This document shows positions 6,840-17,100 of a stretch of 23,526 bases of DNA, in pieces. The notes beneath the pieces are model-generated. The model was not told the DNA's origin, made no database searches, and saw only the letters and a program-made list of their open reading frames with translations. The position numbers and the translations under genes were made by a program. Source of the stretch: Finegoldia magna (GTDB taxonomy: Bacteria > Bacillota > Clostridia > Tissierellales > Peptoniphilaceae); contig NZ_JAGYZD010000006.1 of the NCBI RefSeq assembly GCF_018371055.1, positions 1-23,526 on the forward strand. The letters run 5' to 3'. Numbering within the stretch: position 1 is the stretch's first letter; each line of letters opens with the position of its first letter.

Positions 6840-9173
6840 ATGAATAATATTGAAGATACTTTATTAAAAGAAATTTATTCTAATAGCCTTGCAAAACCAG
6901 ACGAAACTTTGTATGAACATACAAAATTGCTTTTGGATAATTTTGAAATTTTGAAAAACTTAGGATATTTAAACAGTAATGTCAATGATATCGAAGAAAT
7001 ACTATATTTATCTTGCTTGTATCATGATATGGGCAAGATAAATCCGGTTTTTCAAGAAAGGTTAAAAAATAAAAATAAATTTGATAAAAATGTAGAGGTG
7101 GGACACAATATCTTGTCGGCTTGCTTGGTTAATTTATATTTGGATAATTCCAAAGAAAATAGGTCGAAAAATAATCTAGTAAGAGCAGCCATACTAAATC
7201 ATCATAATTATATTGAAAATTTTACATTTCTAAACGACAAAACTAACGAAACAGTTTTGTTTAAAAATTTGGAAGAAATTAATAATAAATTATTCAATGA
7301 AGAAGCAGATGCTTTTTTCAAAATTGTAAGGAAAACTAAAAAAATACGCACAATTGATGAGATGAAAGCAGCTTCAGATAGTTATGAATACATTATTATC
7401 AAAGGCTTGTTAAACAAATGTGACTATGCAGCTAGTGCTCACATGAAATGCGAAATCAAAAATGATTTTCTTCTGAACTCATTAGAAAGCTTAAATTATA
7501 ATTGGCGAGATATTCAACAATTTTGTATAGAAAATAGAAATGATAATTTGGTCATTGTCGGTTCTACTGGATTGGGAAAAACAGAAGCTTCTCTTCTATG
7601 GGGAGCTGATAATAAAATATTTTATGTTTTGCCATTGAGAACTGCGATAAATGCAATGTATGAAAGAATAAAAAATCTAGTAAAAAATGATTATGATAAA
7701 AAAGTTGCAGTTTTGCATGGACAAACAGACAGCGTTTATTTGAAAGAATTAAATAATAATTTGTCCGTAAAAAATGAAAATGAAAAATTCTATGAATATT
7801 ATAAGAATACAAAAAAATTAGCTATGCCGATAACTGTTGCCACGCCAGATCAATTATTTGATTCAGTATTTAAATACAATGGATATGAGTTTAAAATGGC
7901 TACATTTAGCTATTCTAGAATAATAATCGATGAAATTCAAGCGTATAGTCCAGATATCTTGGCATATACAATATATGCAATAAGATTGATAAATGATTTA
8001 GGCGGGAAAATTGCTATATTTACAGCGACATTAGCACCATTTGTAATGGATCTTTTGACAAAAAAATCAAGTATCACAAGCGAATATAGATTCAAGGATT
8101 TTGAGTATAAGTACGAGTGCTTTCTGTCTGAAAATAAAAGACATAACATGAAGATTGTCGAAAAAGAATTAGACTGTGAATATGTTGAAAAAATATTGAA
8201 TAAACGCAGGGATATAAGAACATGCTTGATTGTTAGAAATACAATAAAATCAGCACAAGAACTGTACAATCAATTGAATAATGATTTGGATTGTTCAAAA
8301 TATGAAGTAAATTTATTGCATTCAAAATTTACTGTAGAAGACAGAAAACAAAAAGAGGTTGAAATTTTAAAAGACGGAAATCCTAAAAATGTTAACGATA
8401 AAATAAAAGTATGGATATCAACGCAAATTGTAGAAGCTAGCTTAGACATTGATTTCGATATAATGTTTACAGAATTATCGGAATTACTAGGATTGTTTCA
8501 AAGATTTGGACGAGTGTACAGAAAAAGAACTTTAGAATCAGAAATACCAAACATATACGTGTTTACAGAAATTTCAGAAAAACAAATTTCTTCAGCGTAT
8601 AATTCATACGGATTTATCGATCAAACCTTGCATAATTTAAGCAAAACTGCTTTGAAAGAAAAAGGCGATGGAATTATCACTGAAGAAGAAAAAATAAATA
8701 TGATAAACCGACATTTTACAACTGAAAAGCTTAGAGATAGTGATTACATCAAAAAGTTTAATCAAGTTTTTAATAAGATACAAAGCTTAAGTCCTGGAAA
8801 AATGGAATTAAGTGATGTGAAAAAAGAATTTAGAAATATAGTTTCATTCAAAGCGATGCCGATTAATATTTATAATAGTGGCGATATTGCCAAACTTATT
8901 GAACAAATAAACAATTGTTATAGAGATATGATAACACTTGATGGTGAACAAAAAAATGCTGAAAAACTTAAACTAATAAAATTACAAGACAAACTATCAG
9001 ACAAGACACTAAATGTAAATATTTCGGATATTAATCCCAAAAACTTCTTCACAGCCGCAAATGAAAAAATATATATTACAGAAAAATTTTACGACAATGA
9101 GTATGGACTCTTGAACGATGAGTTAGTTGATAAATTTGATTTACAACCTAATTCAGGAGGAATATTCATATGA
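6840..9173 (+). CDS. cas3: CRISPR-associated helicase-nuclease Cas3 (HD + DExH)
   Basis: Cas3 is recruited by Cascade after target recognition, then nicks and unwinds the non-target strand. The N-terminal HD nuclease shows H27, H62-D63 in YHDMGK, H89 in VGHN, H121-H122 in NHHNY, and D195 in CDYAAS. The SF2 helicase follows: Walker A GSTGLGKTE (241-249), DEIQ (364-367), TATL (395-398), STQIVEASLDIDFD, then motif VI in FQRFGRVYRKR. All key residues are present, so both activities should be intact. The 777-residue length is normal for a fused HD-helicase Cas3. The ATG is nine bases after the cas5 stop with only a weak site (GAGATTGAA), so translation probably depends on coupling. The stop overlaps the cas4 start (ATGA). 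Confidence 0.97.
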   Translation: MNNIEDTLLKEIYSNSLAKPDETLYEHTKLLLDNFEILKNLGYLNSNVNDIEEILYLSCLYHDMGKINPVFQERLKNKNKFDKNVEVGHNILSACLVNLYLDNSKENRSKNNLVRAAILNHHNYIENFTFLNDKTNETVLFKNLEEINNKLFNEEADAFFKIVRKTKKIRTIDEMKAASDSYEYIIIKGLLNKCDYAASAHMKCEIKNDFLLNSLESLNYNWRDIQQFCIENRNDNLVIVGSTGLGKTEASLLWGADNKIFYVLPLRTAINAMYERIKNLVKNDYDKKVAVLHGQTDSVYLKELNNNLSVKNENEKFYEYYKNTKKLAMPITVATPDQLFDSVFKYNGYEFKMATFSYSRIIIDEIQAYSPDILAYTIYAIRLINDLGGKIAIFTATLAPFVMDLLTKKSSITSEYRFKDFEYKYECFLSENKRHNMKIVEKELDCEYVEKILNKRRDIRTCLIVRNTIKSAQELYNQLNNDLDCSKYEVNLLHSKFTVEDRKQKEVEILKDGNPKNVNDKIKVWISTQIVEASLDIDFDIMFTELSELLGLFQRFGRVYRKRTLESEIPNIYVFTEISEKQISSAYNSYGFIDQTLHNLSKTALKEKGDGIITEEEKINMINRHFTTEKLRDSDYIKKFNQVFNKIQSLSPGKMELSDVKKEFRNIVSFKAMPINIYNSGDIAKLIEQINNCYRDMITLDGEQKNAEKLKLIKLQDKLSDKTLNVNISDINPKNFFTAANEKIYITEKFYDNEYGLLNDELVDKFDLQPNSGGIFI

Positions 9174-9667
9174 CAGAAGATAAGATTACTGGGCTCATGA
9201 TTTACTACTATTTTGTTTGCAAAAGGAAGTTGTGGTATTCTTGCCAAAACATATCTATGGAATCGGAAAACGAGAATGTTTCTGTTGGTAAATTTGTAGA
9301 TGAATCTTCATATATAAAAAACAGAAAACACATTATGATTAATAACGAGATTAACTTGGATTTTATCGAGAATTCAAATACTATTCACGAGATTAAGAAA
9401 AGTAGAAAGATTGAGAAGGCTTCGATTTGGCAAGTCAAATATTATTTGTATTATTTGAAAAAACGTAATATCGATAATTTGAATGCGAAAATAGACTATC
9501 CTCTTTTGAAGAAAACGGTGGAAGTTGAATTATCCGAAGAGGATGAGCTTACTATAGATAAATCTATCGAGGAGATAAAAAGGATAGTTTCGTGTGAATT
9601 TCCGCCTGAATTTGAAGTTAAGAATATTTGTAAGAGCTGTGCATTTGAAGATTTGTGCAAAATATAG
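9170..9667 (+). CDS. cas4: CRISPR-associated exonuclease Cas4
   Basis: Cas4 trims prespacers and selects those with a correct PAM, working with Cas1-Cas2. This 165-residue protein has the RecB-like core: the first cluster cysteine in VCKRKLWY, GKFVDE, EIKKSRK carrying the catalytic E-x-K, and WQVKYYLYYL as the QhxxY motif. The C-terminal cysteines CKSCAFEDLC complete the iron-sulfur cluster set. The start overlaps cas3 by four bases, with AGGAGGAATATTCAT just upstream. Cas1 begins eight bases after its stop. The presence of a full Cas4-Cas1-Cas2 module means spacer choice is likely PAM-filtered. Confidence 0.96.
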   Translation: MTEDKITGLMIYYYFVCKRKLWYSCQNISMESENENVSVGKFVDESSYIKNRKHIMINNEINLDFIENSNTIHEIKKSRKIEKASIWQVKYYLYYLKKRNIDNLNAKIDYPLLKKTVEVELSEEDELTIDKSIEEIKRIVSCEFPPEFEVKNICKSCAFEDLCKI

Positions 9668-9675
9668 GAGATTTT

Positions 9676-10668
9676 ATGAAGAATAGTTTGTATGTTTATC
9701 AAAATGGGGAACTGAAAAGAAAGGATAATACACTTAAATTTTGCACGGTTGATGGCGAGAAGAGGGACATTCCAATAAATATGGTATCAGAGATTTATCT
9801 TTTTGGAGAGGTTAGTATTAATTCTAAATTAATAGATTTCCTGTCACATAATGATATAATTGTTCATTTTTTTAACTACTATGATTTCTACAGCGCAAGT
9901 TTGATGCCGAAAAAATCAAAAGTTTCTGGGAAAGTAACAGTTAAACAAGCCAAATTTTATTTGGATGATGAAAAAAGACTACAACTAGCGATGAAATTTG
10001 TGGAGGGTGCAGGTAAAAATATATACAGAAATCTAAGATATTATAACGGAAGAGGAAAAGATCTTGAAGAGTATATGAATGAGGTTAATTATTACTTAAA
10101 AAACTTAGACAAAGCAAGAGATGTGCAAGAACTTATGGGTATGGAGGGTAATATTCACAAAACATATTACAAATCGTGGAATATAATCATAAATCAAGAG
10201 ATTGATTTTGAAAAAAGAGTCAAAAGACCTCCAGATAATATCGTGAATACTTTGATTTCGTATTTGAACTCATTGGTCTACACAACTGTTTTGGGCGAAA
10301 TTTACAAAACTCAACTAGATCCTACGATTAGTTTTCTCCATGAACCTGGCGATAGAAGATATTCACTGAGTTTGGATATTGCGGAAATATTTAAACCGTT
10401 GATAGCTGACAGACTAATATTTTCATTATTAAACAAAAATCAGATACAAGACAAACATTTTAGTCAAGAATTAAACTATTTGTACATGAAAGAATCAGGG
10501 TCTAAGGTAATATTGCAAGAATACAATAAAACTTTGCAAAGGACGATAAAGCACAAAGATTTATCCAGAAATGTAAGCTACAGATATCTGATCAGATTAG
10601 AATGTTATAAATTGGTGAAGCATTTTATTGGTGAAAAAGAATATGAACCGTTTATAATTTGGTGGTAA
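9676..10668 (+). CDS. cas1: CRISPR-associated integrase Cas1 (subtype I-B)
   Basis: Cas1 is the integrase that inserts new spacers at the leader end. The 330-residue protein has the conserved acidic residue in MGMEGNIHKTYY (E157), the histidine in FLHEPGDRR (H222), and the LSLDIAEIFKPLIADR segment with D234 and E237. It ends EPFIIWW, close to the YKPFxxWW ending usual in I-B Cas1. ATG 9676 is preferred because TAGGAG overlaps the cas4 stop five to ten bases upstream; an earlier in-frame ATG (9655) lies inside cas4. The cas1 stop is two bases before cas2. No key residue is missing. Confidence 0.97.
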   Translation: MKNSLYVYQNGELKRKDNTLKFCTVDGEKRDIPINMVSEIYLFGEVSINSKLIDFLSHNDIIVHFFNYYDFYSASLMPKKSKVSGKVTVKQAKFYLDDEKRLQLAMKFVEGAGKNIYRNLRYYNGRGKDLEEYMNEVNYYLKNLDKARDVQELMGMEGNIHKTYYKSWNIIINQEIDFEKRVKRPPDNIVNTLISYLNSLVYTTVLGEIYKTQLDPTISFLHEPGDRRYSLSLDIAEIFKPLIADRLIFSLLNKNQIQDKHFSQELNYLYMKESGSKVILQEYNKTLQRTIKHKDLSRNVSYRYLIRLECYKLVKHFIGEKEYEPFIIWW

Positions 10669-10670
10669 AA

Positions 10671-10946
10671 ATGTATATAATTTTGGTATATGACATCTCA
10701 AATGAAAATAATGGACAACGAAGGTGGAACAGAGTATTCAAAATATGCAAACAATACTTAAACCATATCCAAAACTCCGTGTTCGAAGGAGAAATCTTAG
10801 AATCGGATTTGTTTAAGTTGAAGAAGAAAATCCAAAAAGAAATCGATGAGAAAATAGATTCAGTAATAATATTCAAAAGTCGAAACGAAAGATGGCTTGA
10901 AAAAGATATATTGGGAACAGAAATTGACGATCCGCAATTTATCTAA
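10671..10946 (+). CDS. cas2: CRISPR-associated protein Cas2
   Basis: Cas2 is the small structural partner that bridges two Cas1 dimers. This 91-residue protein begins MYIILVYDIS, the ferredoxin-like first strand with the conserved aspartate (D8), then RWNRVFKICKQYLNHIQNSVFEGEI. The tail GTEIDDPQFI matches I-B Cas2 proteins. The ATG at 10671 is preceded by GGTGG and lies two bases after the cas1 stop. It is the last cas gene; the leader follows directly with no classical terminator between, so cas transcription may run into the leader. Confidence 0.96.
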   Translation: MYIILVYDISNENNGQRRWNRVFKICKQYLNHIQNSVFEGEILESDLFKLKKKIQKEIDEKIDSVIIFKSRNERWLEKDILGTEIDDPQFI

Positions 10947-10951
10947 GACAA

Positions 10952-10993
10952 TTGTCGATCACCGATATAGACAAAATACACGTAGATCGACAA
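10952..10993. repeat. Perfect 9-bp inverted repeat in the leader
   Basis: TTGTCGATC (10952-10960) and its exact reverse complement GATCGACAA (10985-10993) are separated by 24 bases. No T-run follows, so it does not look like a terminator. A second dyad starts where it ends: ACGC-CT-AAAAT (10993-11003) against ATTTT-GCGT (11012-11020). The pair could be protein-binding or DNA-bending sites that help Cas1-Cas2 find the leader end; this is inference. Confidence 0.6.
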
Positions 10994-11032
10994 CGCCTAA
11001 AATCACACATTATTTTGCGTAAAATTGAATTA

Positions 11033-11061
11033 TTTTCAAAAAATCGTAAATTTGATATACT
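11033..11061 (+). promoter_or_regulatory. Leader promoter for pre-crRNA
   Basis: TATACT (11056-11061) preceded by TGA gives a good extended -10 element. TTTTCA (11033-11038), four of six matches to TTGACA, stands exactly 17 bases upstream. Transcription would start near 11068 and enter the first repeat about 58 bases later, in the direction expected for pre-crRNA. Confidence 0.65.
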
Positions 11062-11115
11062 TAAAAAGAACAAAGACAGAAACACCGTCTATAAGCGTTA
11101 AAAATGCTGCCGTAG

Positions 11116-11127
11116 ATAGGCGCCTAT
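11116..11127. repeat. 12-bp perfect palindrome at the leader/first-repeat junction
   Basis: ATAGGCGCCTAT is its own reverse complement. Ten bases lie in the leader and the last two are the first two bases of repeat 1. Its GGCGCC core is conspicuous in so AT-rich a region. The first Cas1-Cas2 strand-transfer site is at this junction. Confidence 0.7.
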
Positions 11128-14100
11128 TAAAATCTAACCAGAGTGGAATGTAAATTTTGTATGTTTGATAACTAATAGATTACCAAATCCTCCATTAAAA
11201 TCTAACCAGAGTGGAATGTAAATAAAACATTGAATATGTTAGTAACACACTCAAATGAAATTAAAATCTAACCAGAGTGGAATGTAAATATCAAGTCGTT
11301 TTCTTTGTTTGCTTTGCTTGTTCTGATTAAAATCTAACCAGAGTGGAATGTAAATAGAATATAATAATTTATGGCAATATATCAAAGGGTGATTAAAATC
11401 TAACCAGAGTGGAATGTAAATCTGGTTCATTTGGTTTTAACTATGACAATTATATTGACATTAAAATCTAACCAGAGTGGAATGTAAATTATTCTGACAC
11501 CACTTTTGAAAAGTTCTTCTATAATTGATTAAAATCTAACCAGAGTGGAATGTAAATTATTCAGTAGAATCCAAAGACGGATTGATACGTTCATTAAAAT
11601 CTAACCAGAGTGGAATGTAAATTTTTTTATATAGTGATACTGATAGTATGCATTTATATTAAAATCTAACCAGAGTGGAATGTAAATGTACAAGCATACG
11701 GTAAAACTTTGTTACCAAAAGCTACATTAAAATCTAACCAGAGTGGAATGTAAATAAAACTCTCCTCGTAAAGTTGTGCTAATGCGAATGATATTAAAAT
11801 CTAACCAGAGTGGAATGTAAATGTGGTTGAATATGTTGAGAATGCAGAGCGTAAGGGATTAAAATCTAACCAGAGTGGAATGTAAATAATTCAAGAAAAG
11901 ACGAAAAACAAGAACAACCACAAGATTAAAATCTAACCAGAGTGGAATGTAAATCGAATATATGCCAAAGTTCTTATGCCATTTTGCTATTAAAATCTAA
12001 CCAGAGTGGAATGTAAATGTAGTCAACGCACCTTGGAAATCTTTAAAGGCTGCTTATTAAAATCTAACCAGAGTGGAATGTAAATAAGCTATCAGCACTC
12101 AAATACGTCGCAGATTTTTATATTAAAATCTAACCAGAGTGGAATGTAAATACAATTGTAGACTACTAACACCAAACTTTCTGTTTTATTAAAATCTAAC
12201 CAGAGTGGAATGTAAATTATAAAGAATTAAGTTTTAATTTTGCGTCTTGTGTATTAAAATCTAACCAGAGTGGAATGTAAATCTTGATGTTTGTTATCAA
12301 AAAGGTTATGTTGATTATGATTAAAATCTAACCAGAGTGGAATGTAAATCTTTGTCCTTTAAAGATTTCAGATAAATTACTTGATTAAAATCTAACCAGA
12401 GTGGAATGTAAATACTGGAAGAAAGCTAAGGCTGACGGAGTACAATTTGATTAAAATCTAACCAGAGTGGAATGTAAATACCCATTTGGTGTCAACTTAG
12501 AAAGAGCAAATAAAAATTAAAATCTAACCAGAGTGGAATGTAAATCAAAACTTGAATAAATGATATCATTTAAATAAAATTTATTAAAATCTAACCAGAG
12601 TGGAATGTAAATGATGAGGTTGTGGCTATGCTTATCGGCGATAATGCATTAAAATCTAACCAGAGTGGAATGTAAATTCTTTTTAGAATACGGTGCGACC
12701 ATTTCTAATATATCATTAAAATCTAACCAGAGTGGAATGTAAATCTTATCTCTTGCTAATACCTCACGTCTAACCTTTCGATTAAAATCTAACCAGAGTG
12801 GAATGTAAATAATCAACAAGAAAATTTGAACGTGGAGGGAACTGTATTAAAATCTAACCAGAGTGGAATGTAAATTTTTGAAGCCTGTATCATTACATTT
12901 CTTGCACTTGATTAAAATCTAACCAGAGTGGAATGTAAATTATTCTTTATATTTCCATAATTGCTGAGTTCATAGCATTAAAATCTAACCAGAGTGGAAT
13001 GTAAATGCAATTATGTTAAATTATGCTTTACCTTGCGGATACATTAAAATCTAACCAGAGTGGAATGTAAATTGCCCCAAGCGTAACCGTCAAGTGCTTG
13101 ACAATAAATTAAAATCTAACCAGAGTGGAATGTAAATAACTGCTGTATAGTGTTTGGTCTGCTGTATACATCGATTAAAATCTAACCAGAGTGGAATGTA
13201 AATCTTTTTTATTACAATATTATTATATACTCTTTTAATTAAAATCTAACCAGAGTGGAATGTAAATTATGAAATGGAGTTGACATCAAGTCAAGGTAAT
13301 GTGTATTAAAATCTAACCAGAGTGGAATGTAAATATTAAGCAGATGAAGATACACAAGGAGCAGACTAGATTAAAATCTAACCAGAGTGGAATGTAAATC
13401 TTAATCAAGGATTTGACACAGGTTATAAAATAAATATTAAAATCTAACCAGAGTGGAATGTAAATTAAATTTGATACTTGCTTATTAAGTCTGACACCAA
13501 AATTAAAATCTAACCAGAGTGGAATGTAAATAGATTTTGATAATATTAGTGGAATTATAGAACAAGATTAAAATCTAACCAGAGTGGAATGTAAATTTTA
13601 AATCTGTATAACAAGTGTACAAAACATTTAATTAAAATCTAACCAGAGTGGAATGTAAATATGTTTAGTATGCCCACCTACACTATAGTTAGGGTATTAA
13701 AATCTAACCAGAGTGGAATGTAAATGCATAATTAACACCCTTGTTCCAGTGAGCTATCCAATTAAAATCTAACCAGAGTGGAATGTAAATACTTTATCTC
13801 CTAAAAAATTTAAAGTTTTAGACCAAATTAAAATCTAACCAGAGTGGAATGTAAATATATATACATGGGTTCATCGATTCCTTTTTTTGTAATTAAAATC
13901 TAACCAGAGTGGAATGTAAATGACCAAATGGCGATAAAAACTGTTATTAATCGTGCATTAAAATCTAACCAGAGTGGAATGTAAATACATTTCCGTCTCC
14001 TAGACTTATACTCTTTATCCTATTAAAATCTAACCAGAGTGGAATGTAAATACATTCTCCTCAATAATCTTGATCCTGTCTTTAAGATTAAAATCTAACC

Positions 14101-17100
14101 AGAGTGGAATGTAAATATATATTGAATACTTCGCCCCACATTGATTTCGTGTTCTCATTAAAATCTAACCAGAGTGGAATGTAAATTTTGATTTTCGTCT
14201 ACAAACAAGGAATTGTGATAAAATTAAAATCTAACCAGAGTGGAATGTAAATGGACAATTTATCCATCTGTGCGCACCACTTGCACTTAATTAAAATCTA
14301 ACCAGAGTGGAATGTAAATTTCAACTTTTAATAAATAACAAAGCTAATAAAGAATTAAAATCTAACCAGAGTGGAATGTAAATGTGGAGATTACTATTTT
14401 TTTATCGTTAATCATACATTAAAATCTAACCAGAGTGGAATGTAAATGCTCTTTTTATTTTTCTTCTGGGAATAATTTGTTAAATTAAAATCTAACCAGA
14501 GTGGAATGTAAATCCCCCTGGGTAAGTTATTCCACCCCAATTATTTTCAATTAAAATCTAACCAGAGTGGAATGTAAATTGTTTTTTAGCTTTTGAGTCT
14601 TAGCACGGGATTGGGATTAAAATCTAACCAGAGTGGAATGTAAATTTTATTTTGTCTGAAACCGTAGCAGGTCTTACGTCTATTAAAATCTAACCAGAGT
14701 GGAATGTAAATTTACTAAAAGGAAATAGACAATGAAAAAACTTGATAATTAAAATCTAACCAGAGTGGAATGTAAATTTCAAAGCCATTTACTGCTATTT
14801 TTTGAACTACATCATTAAAATCTAACCAGAGTGGAATGTAAATCATCTTGTGTAAAAGTCTTCTCAGTTTCTTTTTCAATTAAAATCTAACCAGAGTGGA
14901 ATGTAAATCGATTTTGCCGACTTTATCGCCAATGCCGATTATCATTAAAATCTAACCAGAGTGGAATGTAAATCTATATCAGATATAACGTATATAGGGG
15001 CTACAATATTAAAATCTAACCAGAGTGGAATGTAAATGACGATATTTTAGATACTACTTATCAATCATTTAATTAAAATCTAACCAGAGTGGAATGTAAA
15101 TATATTAAAATACTTTGTATTTTTATAAGATGAAATAATTAAAATCTAACCAGAGTGGAATGTAAATAAACACTATCTAAGTTATAAATATCATTTACTG
15201 AATGAATTAAAATCTAACCAGAGTGGAATGTAAATATATCAGAAATGATAGAATTACTAGTACTTTGGGCAGCATTAAAATCTAACCAGAGTGGAATGTA
15301 AATTAAACTTGTAACAGTCCACGAACTCTATTATCGTCAATTAAAATCTAACCAGAGTGGAATGTAAATGCTAGTAATTTCATAAATCTTTTAGCTTCAC
15401 CCTTCGATTAAAATCTAACCAGAGTGGAATGTAAATGTGGGACTTGGAATTGCTGGAGCTTTTTTAGCCTGGAATTAAAATCTAACCAGAGTGGAATGTA
15501 AATAAAAACATCAAAACAGATTTTTCAAACAATACAGAAATTAAAATCTAACCAGAGTGGAATGTAAATGTTAAAATTAAAAGAAAGGCTAAACTTTTTA
15601 AGGGATTAAAATCTAACCAGAGTGGAATGTAAATGTATAATGAGTATTCAAGTAAAAGACAAAAAGAGTATTAAAATCTAACCAGAGTGGAATGTAAATT
15701 GATAAGTCTATAAACTGTCTATTTTTTAATGCACTATTAAAATCTAACCAGAGTGGAATGTAAATGTTTTTTAGGTACTTTAAATTATACTACAACAATT
15801 ATTAAAATCTAACCAGAGTGGAATGTAAATTAAATTGTAAAAGTTTTTGACCGTCTCTATCGTTTAATTAAAATCTAACCAGAGTGGAATGTAAATCTAT
15901 CTTCTTGTCAAGTAATGGCTGTATCTCTATAAATTAAAATCTAACCAGAGTGGAATGTAAATATGGATAGAATCAAAGAATTAGGTAGTGCTTCCGTTCA
16001 TTAAAATCTAACCAGAGTGGAATGTAAATATATTTTCACTTGCTTTTGTATTAACAACGTCTACATTAAAATCTAACCAGAGTGGAATGTAAATCAACAA
16101 GAGAATTAGAAGATTTAAGATTAGAAAATAATTAAAATCTAACCAGAGTGGAATGTAAATTTATAGTATAATTTACATAAGTTAAAGGTGAGTTATTAAA
16201 ATCTAACCAGAGTGGAATGTAAATAATATATAATCGTGATGAAATTTAAAGTTTCCTATAATTAAAATCTAACCAGAGTGGAATGTAAATGTTGCAGTTC
16301 TTTTGTCAAAGAATACTTTAATATTATTAAAATATAACCAGAGTGGAATGTAAATGTTGACGGTATTCCTGTCCACTTCATAGCATTTGTAATTAAAATC
16401 TAACCAGGGTGGAATGTAAATGCAATCAAGCCACACTTCTCTACTCAAATAAGCCTATTAAAATATAACCAGAGTGGAATGTAAATATGTTTTAGAAGAT
16501 TTATACAACGAAAAGAAACGTATTAAAATCTACCCAGAGTGGAATATAAATTGAGCAAGTTTTTTGTAATTTTCTGTATCATCGCAATATTAAAATCTAC
16601 CCAGAGTGGAATGTAAATATCATCATTATCATCATCTCATCATTTGATTCATCTGATTAAAATCTACCCAGAGTGGAATTTAAAGCAAAGGTTTTAGATA
16701 TAGGTCATGGAAAGAGGAACAATTAAAATCTAACCAGAATGGAATTTAAAGTTAAGAGTTACAAGAAGAGTAAGGGATATCGCAGTAATTAAAATCTAAC
16801 CAGAATGGAATGTAAAGCAACTTTTTATGCGTTCTTTGGTCTTTGATGTCATATTAAAATTTAACCAGAATGGAATGTAAATCTACTTGATAAGAAAATT
16901 GAGGGTTTGTTATCAAAATTAAATCTAACCAGAGTGGAATGTAAATGTCGATAGCATTAGTTCGTATTGTCCCTCTTCTAGCTATTAAAATTTAACCAGA
17001 ATGGAATGTAAATATTTCAAGCTCACCTGGAAGTTGTCTTAGTGATACCTCATATTAAAATCTAACCGGAGTGGAATGTAAATGAGTATATGTCGACTAT

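Larger units (their letters stand above)
10947..11125 (+). promoter_or_regulatory. CRISPR leader
   Basis: This 179-base AT-rich stretch lies between cas2 and the first repeat. It has no open frame worth calling. It is assigned as leader because the adjoining repeats are identical while the degenerate repeats are at the other end of the array, and because the cas genes point towards it. It contains two inverted repeats (10952-10993 and 10993-11020), a promoter (11033-11061), a short AGAC/GTCT dyad around 11075-11091, and a palindrome at the junction with the first repeat. Confidence 0.85.

Noticed and set aside
10952..10993. Terminator for the cas operon
   Set aside because: The inverted repeat has a 24-base loop and no T-run on either side.
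13466..13501. Spacer 36 matching the window start (shared TGACACCAAA)
   Set aside because: Only ten spacer bases match; the rest of the spacer differs, so it is not self-targeting.
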